Below are positions 34,374 through 45,196 of a stretch of 64,000 nucleotides of DNA, one piece after another. Origin of the DNA: Hexactinellida sp. DTS-2022 (lineage: Eukaryota > Porifera > Hexactinellida); assembly GCA_028753945.1 (NCBI GenBank), contig JAPNXP010000002.1, positions 10,168,001 through 10,232,000 of the forward strand, written 5' to 3'. A program made the translations under genes and the position numbers. Numbering within the stretch: position 1 is the stretch's first letter; the number at the start of each line of letters is the position of its first letter. The notes under the pieces were generated by a model. The model made no database searches. It was not told the DNA's origin and saw only the letters and a program-made list of their open reading frames with translations.

Positions 34374-34595
34374 AGAGAATCAAGTTAAAGATAGAAAGCG
34401 ATAACACACAAATCGAGGAAATCTGGGAAAGACGCAAGAGAAAGTGAAGTTATTTCAAACAATGCCCAATTGTCCAAAACAAAGTTTAGTGAAATAAATA
34501 CGAAACAAAATAAACTCACTAAACCTGAGCAAAAAAAGAAAATAAGAAGAGGGAGAAAGTTCAAGAATACAAAAATATCAGAAAACCTTCTCAAT

Positions 34596-35207
34596 GATAT
34601 GCAAAGTGATGATAGTATCTCCGAACTAGTAGTACATGATGTTATTTTTTATGATCACGGACAATTTTCTGCTATTACTTCTGATTGGCAACGCCAAAAA
34701 TGTAAGAATTTATGTTTACATATATTCTGGGTATCATTTATGAGAATGAGGCTTTTGATAAAAGTTTAGAGATTCGAAAGTTCAAAGGAAAAGCGAGTAT
34801 CTTCCGATGGAAATTATCTCTTTAGTTCACTATCTTATGTTGTTACTGGCTCAGATCATTATCATAAAGAATTTAGAGAGTTGTTAGTTACCAATATGAA
34901 AAATAAATATCGAGCAGAATGTACGAACTATTGCTCAGCAAAATACGATTTACTTCCTGAGAAGCATTGTGATACAATAGAAGAATATATAACTGTAAGT
35001 ATGATGGATCGAGTAGGATCGTGGGGGACAGACTTAGAATTGTTTTTAGCAGCTCAACTCCTTAAAACGGATATTTTCGTATTCAAAGATGTAAATCTTT
35101 GCTGGAACAAATTTTCAGGCTATGGGTTCAATGACAAACAAAATGTACATGATTTACTGAGAGAAGGTTGTATTTGCGTTTATATTTCAGTCATTTTCAA
35201 CCAGTGA
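34596..35207 (+). pseudogene. OTU module of the 31-36 kb element
   Basis: A lead SDWQRQKCKNLCLH (34678-34719) is followed after a frame change by SSDGNYLFSSLSYVVTG, HYHKEFRELLVTNM, WGTDLELFLAAQLL and TDIFVFKD, ending at 35207. This is the OTU fold order. The catalytic Cys of DGNC is Tyr here (DGNY, TAT for TGT), so this copy cannot be an active protease. The OTU at 9.9-10.5 kb keeps its Cys. OTU or ULP protease domains in DNA transposons are known in several superfamilies; their role in transposition is not settled. Confidence 0.8.
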
Positions 35208-35389
35208 CAAAAGTCAATACAGTAGAGAATGTGATGACTGATACGTAGTTACATAGAAGAATTTGATCCAATTCAATAAGAAACTTTTCACTTTTATATA
35301 GACAGTAGAGTTTAGAAATCGGTTTGAATTAAGCTATCACTTACATGGTAATTTTATATCAGTATATAGAATACCTGTATTATTAGACA

Positions 35390-36203
35390 TGACTATGACT
35401 AAGTTGTAGGGTGTTAAATTGCACACGGTTTTCAGAAACCATATTTTTTGCCAAATATAGCAATATTTGCTATGTCACTGTCTGGTGTAGAGGTGTTAGG
35501 GAGAGTTCTAATTAAAATGATAGAAACCTCCTAGACTGAAATCATCTGAGTCCAAATGGCACCTCAATCGGATGATGTATGACTAAGTTATAGGGTGCTA
35601 AGTTGCACATGGTTTTCAGAAACCATATTTTTTGCCAAAATATAGCAATATTTGCTATGTCACTGTCTGGTGTAGAGGTGTTAGGGAGAGTTCTAATTAA
35701 AATGATAGAAACCTGCTAGGCTGAAATCATCTGAGTGCAAATGGCACCTCAATCGGATGATGTATTACTAAGTTATAGGGTGTTAAGTTGCACATGGTTT
35801 TCAGAAACCATATTTTTTGCCAAAATATAGCAATATTTGCTATGTCACTGTCTGGTGTAGAGGTGTTAGGGAGAGTTCTAATTAAAATTACAGAAACCTC
35901 CTAGGCTGAAATCATCTGAGTCCAAATGGCACCTCAATCGGATGATCCATGACTAAGTTATTGGGTGTAAAGTTGCACATGGTTTTCAGAAACCATATTT
36001 TTTGCCAAAATATAGCAATATTTGCTATGTCACTGTCTGGTGTAGAGGTGTTAGGGAGAGTTCCAATTAAAATGACAGAAACCTCCTAGGCTGAAATCAT
36101 CTGAGTCCAAATGGCACCTCAATCGGATGATGTATGACTAAGTTATAGGGTGTTAAGTTGCACACGGTTTTTTGTTTTTTTTCACTGCTAACTTCACAAT
36201 CGT
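35390..36203. repeat. Right terminal repeat of 185-bp units
   Basis: Inverted relative to the left array. The GCACA(C/T)GG landmark falls at 35421, 35605, 35790, 35975 and 36160, that is a spacing of 184-185. Units differ from each other by only a few bases. Confidence 0.95.
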
Positions 36204-36337
36204 GTCAGTTTGATAGTCTATTATGAGGTAACTACTCAGTCATATTTATGGGAATAAGTAGCCTGCCAAGCAACATGAAGACCCCCCTGGATCAGGGTAT
36301 TATACAGGGCTAGAATTGAACACTCCTAGGTCACTAC

Positions 36338-36773
36338 CATAGGTGTCAAGTTTGGAAATAATCAAAGGTGGGGGGCCCACTTGGGGGGGGGGGGGCACAG
36401 GGAGGTTTACTAATATTTCAAGATTTGTTTTTTTCAGAAACAAAATCCAGTATATTGAGATCAACTAACGTGATTCTCACCCTCTATCATCCCTTGGTCG
36501 TTCAAAAGGACCACTTTCATATAAAAATTAAATCCACCTACAGGTCCGAGGCCGGGGGATTGCTCCCAGTGACCCCCAGCCTCCCCCCAGGGGTGGCGCT
36601 AGGGGGGGGGCAATATTCCCCCCGTCGGGGAAAGTTTATACGGGGCAGCTGATCGCGTTCCCTCTATTTAGCCCCCCCTGTCTGGGAAATCCTGGCGCCA
36701 CCCCTGCCTTCCCCACCCAATCAGCAATTTGGGAGGGGACGGCCGCCCCAAAACCCCAAACTTGGCGCCTATG
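36338..36773. mobile_element. hAT-type MITE, CATAGGTGTCAAG ends
   Basis: 436 bp, ends CATAGGTGTCAAGTTTGG and CCAAACTTGGCGCCTATG, perfect 8-bp duplication GTCACTAC (36330-36337, 36774-36781). Rich in G and C runs. Contains the 119-bp MITE at 36588. Confidence 0.93.
36588..36706. mobile_element. hAT mini-MITE nested in hAT MITE
   Basis: 119 bp, ends CAGGGGTGGCGCTAGG and CCTGGCGCCACCCCTG, flanks CCTCCCCC / CCTTCCCC (8 bp, one mismatch; low-complexity, so weaker evidence). Confidence 0.8.
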
Positions 36774-36920
36774 GTCACTACATAATGAAATTTGTACGGC
36801 TAAAAGATTAGTTTTGTATTACTCTATGCGGACTTTCGGCAGTTTTCGCGTTCCCAAACGCAAACATATCTCTATTTATCCGCCTCTATGCGTATGGCGC
36901 TCCTGGATAAAACACTGCCC

Positions 36921-37541
36921 TGGATATCAAAGGTGGCCTGGCTTTCACAGGGCCAATTGTGACATCAACTTCACTGAATGAAGCCCGCAGCCACTAATGT
37001 CTTTCAACCGAGAAACGTGAATGTGTTATTAGCCTTTCATACATAGGTGATGGATATTGTAGATATTGCCAACATTTTTTGCCAATTTGAATGAATGGAT
37101 GCAAATTTCAAAGTATGATAGGTCGCATATCCACTGTTCGGATTACGAGGGTGTCTTTGAGCCTTCAATTGGGAAACCTTTTCTAGGGGCTTCGGGGCGG
37201 GAAGGGCGGCTACATAAGAAACAAAACATGTCAAACGAGTCAAACTTCGATGTTCAAATTTCAATGAATTTTATTAATTCCCAGGCCACTTTCAACATAT
37301 TCGATCAGTATTTTTCTAATCCCCAATTCTCGATATGGGACAAGGACGTCTTCTACCTGTGCCAACATCATCTCAAACATTTATTCTAGAATAAATGTTT
37401 GAGAATAAATGTTCCACTATATACTACTTCCCATAGAATAAATTATCTAATGGTACGTGTAATTTACTCATGTTTGCAAGACAAGATTTTAAAGAAACTT
37501 ATTTCTGAATTTAAAATTGGTAATACTTTGCACACATTATA
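36921..37541. other. Unassigned stretch
   Basis: Frames here show no family I recognise. Inverted strings AAACATTTATTCTAGAATAAATGTTT at 37376-37400 form a small perfect palindrome. No other structure noted. Confidence 0.35.
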
Positions 37542-37842
37542 CAGTACACCCTCACTAGTCCGAACAGGAGACCCCACATAATTTTTTGATAAAACGGGGA
37601 AAAGTAAAAAAATATTTGTATTTTAGATTGGAATTATACAAAAATAAGTCTCAGATAAGTATTTTAGGTAGTATACTACGGTATATGTTTTGTTTGAATT
37701 AAGAAGGTTTGGACAAGTTTGGTTCAGGTTATCGGGGTGTCATTTTATAGAGGCCTATAGAAAACGTATTATTTCACTAATCGGAACAGATTTTCTTTTG
37801 AAACGGAACACTTTTTCTGTTCGGATTAGCGAGGGTGTACTG
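37542..37842. mobile_element. Pogo/Tigger-type MITE 1
   Basis: 301 bp, inverted ends CAGTACACCCTCACTAGTCC and GGATTAGCGAGGGTGTACTG with GTTCGGA/TCCGAAC continuing. Left neighbour TA; right neighbour TTGTA. Ends CAGT...ACTG with TA targets are typical of pogo/Tigger. Confidence 0.85.
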
Positions 37843-37933
37843 TTGTACTTTTCACTAATTTGTTTATCTATTTTGTAAAAAAAACAATTATATTCAAATT
37901 TGGAATTTACATGTAGAATCCAAAATATACATA

Positions 37934-38072
37934 CAGTAACTCCCGTTATGATATAGTGGTATATAACGAATAATAGCAAAGTAGAGAATGCTAAATGCAT
38001 TTATTTTCCTCTACTTGTATTGAATTTACAACGAAGAAGCCCCTATCACTTCGTTATAACGGGAGTCCACTG
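37934..38072. mobile_element. Pogo/Tigger-type MITE 2
   Basis: 139 bp, inverted ends CAGTAACTCCCGTTATGATA and TTCGTTATAACGGGAGTCCA then CTG; left neighbour TA. Confidence 0.85.
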
Positions 38073-38338
38073 CTTGTTTACCTATAATAGCATTTGGAAG
38101 CTAGTCTCTAGGTTAATTTTGAATTTCTCCAGTTTGTTACTTATTTTGTAATCAAACAACAAATATAAATTTTGCTAAATTGCTAAATTAGTGTATTTAC
38201 ACTTCAAGTATGAACTAATGGGTATTTATTTTTCTTGCAAATGCCATTTTATTGACTCTGCCCTTAACGTATTCGGGGAAATGATGTATTCACACTGTTG
38301 TGATTACAACTCTCTCGGTGTACTATATATATACATTT

Positions 38339-39103
38339 AGGGGTCTCAATCCCGGGATCCCGAATCTCGGGATCCCGGTCCATTTTAGCCCGGGAATCAC
38401 CCCGGGATTAGATTTTCCAATCCCGGGATCCAGATATATTATGAGTATAGCAATGATTGTGTAGCCTGATGTGAATATTATCTTCTCGCATGACATATAT
38501 TGTCAGGTCTGCTTATTATGAACAAGATTTCGTCTTATAATATGAAGATTTATTATTATGAACAAATCCTACGGTCCCAATTTAACAACTTACATAGGGT
38601 TTGTATTAAGTTGAGTTCGCTTATTATGAAGTGTCTCTATTATGAACACAATTTTTGGTCCCTTGAATGTTCATAATAATAGAACCTGACTGTAATTATA
38701 TTCTTTAATTCATTTTTATCGCTTACATTTCTCGGTAATCAATTATTCGTTACTTGTTCAATTACGTGTGGCTTTGTCATTAGGTGAATTTTTGATAACA
38801 TGATGCTTTGTTTATTAACAACAATCTTGAACCATTTCATATAAATATAGATTTAAATTCCTATCAGGAATAATCAGAAAAATCTTAATTAAAAATCTTA
38901 TTATTACTATACTACTACGATCTTATGCTCTATTTATTATGTAATGGATTTATCAATCAATACACAATTACATTAATTCAACATATTTGCATGATTGGTC
39001 AAGTGTCAATAAATTATTTGATCAATCCCGGGATCCCGGGATTGAACATGATTCCAATCCCGGAATCCCGGGATTGGAAAAAGGCTCCGGGATTGAGACC
39101 CCT
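38339..39103. mobile_element. MITE with CCCGGGATCCCGGGATT word ends
   Basis: Ends AGGGGTCTCAATCCCGGGAT and CCGGGATTGAGACCCCT are inverted. Each end repeats ATCCCGGGAT several times (38347-38441, 39027-39095). The centre is AT-rich and holds a further MITE at 38500-38692. Confidence 0.8.
38500..38692. mobile_element. Pogo/Tigger-type MITE 3
   Basis: Inverted ends TCAGGTCTGCTTATTATGAA and TTCATAATAATAGAACCTGA then CTG and TA on the right. The TTATTATGAA word also recurs internally three more times. Confidence 0.7.
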
Positions 39104-39189
39104 ATATACAGTATACCCAGGATAATCCGATATTTTTTCTTATCCCAATGGTTTCGGACTAGACAGGTCTACTTTAGATATAGATATAC

Positions 39190-39690
39190 AGTAGCACGAG
39201 CCCTTCGGTCTCGGTCGCTTTGCGACAGATTGGTGCTACGCACCTAAGTTAACGGCCGCTGTGCGGCCTTACTCCTCAAACTTTCTACCATGAAAATGGT
39301 AGAAAGGGACGTTATAATTTTGAATTTTTCATTAATATGTTTACCTATTTGTGTAACAAACAACAACAACAACAACTATTCATATTTGAATTTTATAAAT
39401 GCGAAATTCGTGTTTAGCATACTTGTTAACCTATATATCCGTTGAAAGCTAACTTCTAGGTTGATTTTGAATTTTCATTAATTTGTTTACCTATTTTGTG
39501 TCAACAACAACAACAAATATTCATATTATATAAATTTATAAATGCGAACTTCGTGTTCAGCATACTTGTTTACCTATAATAATCGTTGAAAGCAAACTTC
39601 TAGGTTGATTTGAATTTTCATTAATTTGTTTACCAATTTTGTGTCAACAACAACAACAAATATTCATATTATAAATTTTTTTGTCTAGTC
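39190..39690. repeat. Tandem array of 125-145-bp modules
   Basis: Three modules with landmarks CTTGTTTACCTAT, CGTTGAAAGC(T/A)AACTTCTAG, ATTTTCATTAATTTGTTTAC and (CAA)4-5. They are preceded by CTTCGGTCTCGGTCGCTTTG / GGCCGCTGTGCGGCC, matching 15.4 kb. Confidence 0.85.
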
Positions 39691-39867
39691 GGTTTACAAG
39701 CTACATATCCCGCAGTTTTCCCTGAAGTTATCTGTTACTTTGTAACATGTTTTTTATCTTTGATACATCTACAAACTGAATTCCGTTTGTAACTCGTTAT
39801 AACACTTGTAGTAAGTGTTGTTCTAGTTATCCGAAAATTTATTGTGAATTGTCTAATTGGTCTACAA

Positions 39868-40026
39868 CAGTGGTTCTTAACCTTTTCTCTGCCATTTCCC
39901 AATTTGGAATACCTAGTCACTCTTTTCCCCACCTAAATATGAACTTAATTTAAGAAGCAAATGGTGCTCATATACTATATGGGTACACTTAATATCCCTT
40001 TCAATATTATTGTTATTAGTCCAGTG
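39868..40026. mobile_element. hAT-type terminus, partner not found
   Basis: CAGTGGTTCTTAACCTTTTC is a canonical hAT end but no matching inverted end is visible nearby; probably a truncated copy. Confidence 0.5.
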
Positions 40027-40183
40027 CAGTGGCGGCGCCAGCCAGCCGCCACTGGTGGGGCACAATTGCGTCACAGGTGGGGCACAGGCTGTTAAACTGG
40101 GGCACACTCACATCAATGAGGTGTGGCACACTTAATTTAGTTCGTACACAGGCACCATCTGCCCCACCCTCGCGCCGCCTCTG
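40027..40183. mobile_element. hAT mini-MITE
   Basis: 157 bp, ends CAGTGGCGGCGCCAGCC and CGCGCCGCCTCTG, perfect 8-bp duplication GTCCAGTG (40019-40026, 40184-40191). GGGGCACA words repeat inside. Confidence 0.95.
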
Positions 40184-40217
40184 GTCCAGTGACACTTATA
40201 TAAACATAACTATATAT

Positions 40218-40369
40218 CAGGGTTGTAAATCAAGCCAAATATTTCAAATATTTGATTTAATTTGAATTGATTCACGGGAATATTGAGTGGCAAATGATTT
40301 GATTTGAAATTATTTGAAATCTCAAATGATTTGATTTAAGAAAAGATAAATTATTTATTTACAGCCCTG
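40218..40369. mobile_element. hAT mini-MITE with ATTTGATTTGA words
   Basis: 152 bp, ends CAGGGTTGTAAATCAAG and TTATTTACAGCCCTG, duplication CTATATAT / CTATATGT (one mismatch). The word AA(A/T)GATTTGATTTGA recurs about five times, the reiterated-word pattern of this window. Confidence 0.88.
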
Positions 40370-41064
40370 CTATATGTTCATTGAGCATTTTTTTCTCACA
40401 AGGGAAACAAGGCTTTGGAAATTCTCCGGCCAAAGATTTTCTGTAGTCCAGCCAAACTAGACCATGCTATAATATAACAAAGTTACAGCAAATGAAAACT
40501 GGTCCGACCATAGCGGATCAGCAGAACAGCGTGTTATGCCTATGGCAAGGATATTTCTTGAAAAGGGCAATATAAATTTTCTAAGCAAGTCAAGGCGATA
40601 CTTGAATTTGATTCTATATGGATTTGAGCACCCCGGGTTCCCAGAGGTGCTCAAATCCGTATAGAATCATATTGATTCGTGATTTCCACACTAAATTTGA
40701 TTGAGCATTTTGTTTTTTAATATTAGATATGTCAAGGGAATCTCAAACTATTTCTCGTATCAATGTTTATCTTGAACAACGGGCGAGCGTAGCGAAAGTG
40801 CGAAAGTTTTTGGGCGCTCGAACCCTCTAGAAGTCCAGAATGTCTGGACAACACTGCAGATATGTCCTGGAAGCAGTGAATACCTGTTTAATATACGTAA
40901 GAGTTCAACCTAGAAATCTGAAAATAAGTACAAGTATAATTTAATACAATAAATTGAACAGGTTGAATTCCAAGAAATATTCCAAACTACTTTTTAGCCT
41001 GAAGCTCCATTCCCCACATGAGGATCCTCAATTCCCCACTAGTGGGTAATTCCCCACCGGTTAA

Positions 41065-42309
41065 GGTTCAGGTATACTCTACAAATTTCGAATACAGTGT
41101 ACTCCGCTTAATTGGGACACCGGTTAATCGGGACAGCCGCTTAATTGGGACAACTCCCCAAGAACAGAATCCTTTCCATAGAAGCTAATACTAAAATATT
41201 CGGTTAATCGGGACAAACTTCGCTTAATTGGGACAAAATCAACAAATTGGGTACAAAATTGTGCACGAAAAATATAAAGTTAATATTGATCAAAACAAAT
41301 TTAAATAATCTTGGTCAATTCTCATTAAGGCATGACAAAATATCTAAATAGGGCCAATTATATTATTGAATTGTGTAAATCGAAATTCACCAGGGATTAT
41401 GAACTTTGGTACAGGCATAGTTTAAAAAAGTCCACAGAATATTAAGGGTCATGCTATGCGTTTGAGTAGAATCAAGTTTACGCAGGATTGGTGGAATCGT
41501 TATAACATGTTTAAAACTAAAATTGTTGTAAATCGTAGGTAGATCACTACTTACAGAATATTTTCGGTTAATTGGGATCTCCGCTTAATTGGGACAAGAG
41601 GCCTGGAACAAACGTGTCCCAATTAAGCGGAGTAGACTGTATTTTGATAAAATCCAAATCATTGTCTATTTCTCTTTTATTGCATTTTGGGATTGTATTG
41701 ATACCAATGAGTACTCTCAAGAGATTTCTAATAAAAATTCCTATTATTTTACCAGTTTGACACACTTTGGTCACCTCAATTTAGGAATAATTGCTGTAAA
41801 TTTTTTTTTCAAAAGCCGCTATGTCAAAACTAACATTTTCAGAATTGCGGAAGCAGTCATTTTGTCAATTTTGGTAGTAGAATCAAAAACTCAACGGTTT
41901 CGGAGAGATCTCGTAAAGATACAACTTTTCAGTGCTGCGATTTACCCTAATATGAATAGTTCATCTGTTTTTTGTATTTTGGATAAGGAAAATATTCATT
42001 TGAAAATCGACATCACATATAAGTATTTGAAATCCAGAAAAATGTAGATATTCACAATTCCTGTACTCAAAAGTTGTATTACATCCAGCTAAACACATTT
42101 TATCAATAATATTCTTGGTATTGTTAATCTTTTCTGATTGATTAATTCCGCAAAAATGATAAAATCAAAAAAAAGATTTTTCCTCTATTATTTTATTTGC
42201 CAATATTATTGTATTTAGGCATCCTGAGGATCAAGTAAATCCGTGGTAAAAAAATTAATTCATTCGGGTAAATACTTATGGTAGAAGTACTCTAGAGTAT
42301 ACCTGAACC
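41065..42309. mobile_element. TTAA-site element, family B, copy 2
   Basis: Starts GGTTCAGGTATACTCTACAA after TTAA (41061-41064), ends AGTATACCTGAACC, followed by TCAA (one change from TTAA). Net length about 698 bp after removal of the 545-bp MITE and its TA. Reverse orientation relative to copy 1, about 90 percent alike by eye. Confidence 0.93.
41095..41639. mobile_element. Pogo/Tigger-type MITE 4
   Basis: 545 bp, inverted ends CAGTGTACTCCGCTTAATTG and CAATTAAGCGGAGTAGACTG, TA on both sides (41093-41094, 41640-41641). The word TTAATTGGGAC/TTAATCGGGAC is repeated four to five times in the first 140 bp and twice at the other end. Family-B copy 1 shows the uninterrupted sequence. Confidence 0.95.
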
Positions 42310-42311
42310 TC

Positions 42312-42640
42312 AAAAATAACCCCGCGTGTCGGGGAGCCATTCACTTATTGGGGCACTGCACCTAAGATTATTTCTCTGGAGTAACATGCTTTACTTTTGT
42401 GCAGCTTAGTATTCTTTGTAATGGCCACTAAGCGCTGCTACTCACGATAGAGACTCGTGTTGAGTTAATCTAGGGAGTTAAAAAATATAAGAAATTCCGT
42501 TAATATCATAGATTTGTGACTCCTACTGTAGGTATAGTATAATGTGAAATTTTAACGTGTAGCACTGCTTAATGAGAAGAAAAAAAATTCCCAACCGACT
42601 GCCCCGCTACGCGCATGCGCCAATACGCGGCGTTCTACAA
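42312..42640. repeat. Repeat pair with 26290-26671
   Basis: Starts AACCCCGCGTGTCGGGGAGC and ends with CCGCTACGCGCATGCG and AATACGCGGCGTTC. Older, more diverged copy of the 26.3-26.67 kb repeat in reverse orientation. Confidence 0.7.
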
Positions 42641-42879
42641 TACAACTTCGAAAAAAAATATGTATCTCCAGACTCAGGGGCGTAGGCAGGGGGGGTTTCC
42701 CGTTGCCCGGAAACCCCCCTAAACCTCTTAGATATACGTAACAGTAGTCTAAGTGTACATCTGATCAGAGTTCTACTGTATTTAACCATGAATTTTTAGT
42801 GAACCATGATTATTGTATTTAATTGTTGTATTTAACGTAAGGCAGATAGTTAGAAGAATATATATTGCTTGTCGCTGTT

Positions 42880-44948
42880 ATGTCTACAATTCCGGGAAAA
42901 AAGTTGTTTGACTTTGGTTTTGGAGCAGTTTCTCTGAACAAAAGGCAAAAATCCTCTGAAGATTCGGTAGATAGTTCAGAATCACCAATTGGAATAGCAG
43001 CGATCAGTTCTCAGTCTTTTAGTAGTCTCGATATAACCAGTTCCTATTCAGCTGAGACTGGAACGACGTCCGATATTGAACCTTCTGTCGATCGCTGTGA
43101 TCCCCCGAATCCCATAGTGATAAGCGACTTAGGAAAGATATCTGTGGACGCCGCCAGGAGATTGTCAGACTCTAACAAGCGCTGGCTTTTAAGGAACTGC
43201 TACCGTCCCGGATCAGATGTTGTGTTTCCGACGAAGATAGAGTATGGTAAATCTCGCTCATTCCAGTATACATGGATTCGAGAATACAACTGGCTTTCCT
43301 ATTCTGAAGGTTCTGATGGAGGCTACTGTGTCGCATGTATCCTGTTTAATAAGCGGTCACAGAATTACGGTCAGCTTGTCAATTCACCCATGGTAAATCT
43401 TACGCGAGCAAAGCAAACTCTTCGCGAGTACAGCGGCCTAGTGAATCACAGTTCTGCTGTTAAAGACATGGCAATCTTCTTGGGCCAGATGGAAAGTGGC
43501 CACTTAAGGTGTTAGCCCCTTGATATTTCGACACCCGACGACCTAATGTTTTGATTGCATATTTGGATACTAGTAAGTATTCTAAGATATCCCTGCAAAT
43601 ATTAGAGTTCTACTATCCATTAATCCATAGTTATGAACTATGTAAGTTTCAACACAGTACTAATCCATACTAGCCAAGAATTGAATTTTGAACTTTTTTT
43701 TCATTTTTTAGCCCGAAACATGTCAATTATAAATTATACCTGAGTCGATTCTCAATGTTTTCAACCGCATCAGAATTTCATTTTTCCTCCGTCTTCCCTA
43801 ACTTATGTTCATTTTTGTGAAATTGGTCCAAAAAATTGCCAAAAATCTCACTAAAAGTGTCCTAATTAAATAAATTTGTATTATAATGCCAAAACTGCCG
43901 CGGTTGAAAACATGCATCTACATATCTTGATCATTTCAAAAAAAAAATCGACCTTCCAAAGTAAAAATTGAGATTTTTGTATTCATTTTCCGAGATTCAC
44001 TTTTTTTTTTTTTTAATTAATTTTTTTTTAGAAAATGCCCATATATGGAAGTCGACGTCATATGATTGTAAAATATTCATCTTTAGATGTAAGTTTGAGG
44101 GAAAAAAACTCATGGGAGTCAATCAGTATATCACACAGAGTATTCCTGGTAAAAAATATCGTCATAAAATTTCTCAATTTTTAGAGGCGGGAAATCAAGG
44201 GGCTAAAACCTTAACCGTGGAGCAACGTCTTCAGTCACATGCTGCCAACACAATTCAGAAGAACAGGCAGATTCTAATGTCCATAGTGAAGTGTATAATA
44301 TTCTGCGGCAGGCAAAGAAAACATTTGTCTGATACAATTGGGGGTGATGCACCAGCCGTGCCACGGATATGCGGACGGCAGCAGAACCGTAGCAATACAC
44401 CTGCTACTACAGCCGCTGAGTACTTCAAGATAACCACAGCAATTCCGTTCTTTGACCAGCTACTTAGTCAAATGCACTGCCGCTTTTCGAATATGCAAAA
44501 GAAGGCTGTTGCTGCAATGGCAATCGTGCCTGCGTCCTTGTTCCTTGTCGAAGCTGCGGAAGATGAAATGGTTACTACACATGGTCCCGATCTTCCTTCT
44601 CCAACTACCTTTGCTGAGGAACTCTCTGTTTGGAAACACAAGTGGAAGGACGTTCCCACTGCAAAAGCACCAGCCACCCTGACAGCAGCGCTTCAGAAAG
44701 CAGATCAACTGGTCTTTCCGAATATCCATTGCTTGCTTAGAATCATGGCCACTTTGCCTGTTACCAGTTGTGAATGTGAGCGGTCAATTAGCGTGCTACG
44801 CAGGCTGAAGACTTACATGCGATCAAACATTGGCGAAGAGCGACTCAATGGCTTGGCACTGCTACACACTAAATATGATCTGGAATTGGACATAAACCAG
44901 ATCATAAACATTTTCGCTGCACAACATCCTCGACGTATGTTGCTGTGA
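42880..44948 (+). pseudogene. hAT transposase, TTF-type N-terminus, core deleted
   Basis: ATG 42880 (MSTIPGKKLFDF) starts a low-complexity Ser-rich leader. A TTF-type zinc-finger region follows (RNCYRPGSDVVFPTKIEYGKS, SYSEGSDGGYCVACILF). The frame runs to GHL at 43507, is cut by the 703-bp TTAA element, and resumes in frame at 44211 as TVEQRLQSHAANTIQKNR up to KCIIFCGRQ. It then jumps straight to the C-terminal part (PRICGRQQNRSNT, EYFKITTAIPFFDQL) and the hATC dimerisation block (MATLPVTSCECERSISVLRR, RLNGLALLH), stop 44948. The central RNase H-like catalytic region normal for ZMYM1/TTF-type hAT proteins is missing without a frame break, so the element was already non-autonomous before the TTAA insertion. 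Confidence 0.85.
43508..44210. mobile_element. TTAA-site element, family D, full copy
   Basis: 703 bp, ends GGTGTTAGCCCCTTGAT and ATCAAGGGGCTAAAACC, TTAA on both sides (43504-43507, 44211-44214). Removing insert plus one TTAA restores the hAT frame (GHL-TVEQ). Confidence 0.96.
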
Positions 44949-45098
44949 GTTTGCTGGGCCATCTGATGCCGGACCTGATTTACACTCAAACTATTAGCTA
45001 TTGTACCATCGTCTGCGATTGCCATATTCTTATGATCCTATTTCTGTACTCTAATTCTGGTACTCTAATTAATACCATTATAGGGAAAATTTTAAATA

Positions 45099-45196
45099 CA
45101 GTCGACTCTCGTTAGTACGTACGCCAAGGGACACTCGAAATGTGTCCGAAGTAATTTGTACTCCTTATCCGTATCCGTACTAAGGAGAGTCGACTG
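45099..45196. mobile_element. Pogo/Tigger-type mini-MITE 5
   Basis: 98 bp, inverted ends CAGTCGACTCTCGTTAGTAC and GTACTAAGGAGAGTCGACTG, TA on both sides (45097-45098, 45197-45198). Confidence 0.95.

Larger units (their letters stand above)
31011..36203 (+). mobile_element. Mutator-like DNA transposon with 2A and OTU modules
   Basis: 5193 bp. Ends ACGATAGTGAAGTTAGCAGT and its complement (20 of 21 matching) are flanked by a perfect 9-bp duplication GTCAGTTTG (31002-31010, 36204-36212). Terminal inverted repeats are long and foldback-like, made of 185-bp tandem units: about 2.5 on the left and just over 4 on the right. The interior holds a leader exon with a 2A-type motif, a transposase with Asp, Asp, CxxH and Glu blocks, and an OTU module, all on the plus strand. 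9-bp duplication plus D-D-CxxH-E suggests the Mutator superfamily. The genes have several stops and frame changes, but the near-perfect ends and duplication argue for recent mobility, perhaps in trans. Confidence 0.92.
36213..36920. repeat. Dispersed repeat, pair with 45340-45530
   Basis: Outside the MITE at 36338-36773 this sequence matches 45340-45530 in reverse: GGACTTTCGGCAGTTTTCGC, CCTCTA(T/G)GCGTATGGCGC and GAATTGAACACTCCTA blocks. Probably one old MITE into which the hAT MITE jumped. Confidence 0.6.

Noticed and set aside
41589-42047. 152-codon frame
   Set aside because: Starts in a pogo-type MITE and continues in a TTAA element; the first family-B copy has no equivalent frame.
44203-44729. 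Minus-strand frames of 60-89 codons
   Set aside because: Antisense to the hAT transposase, whose plus-strand motifs (CECERS, hATC) are clear.
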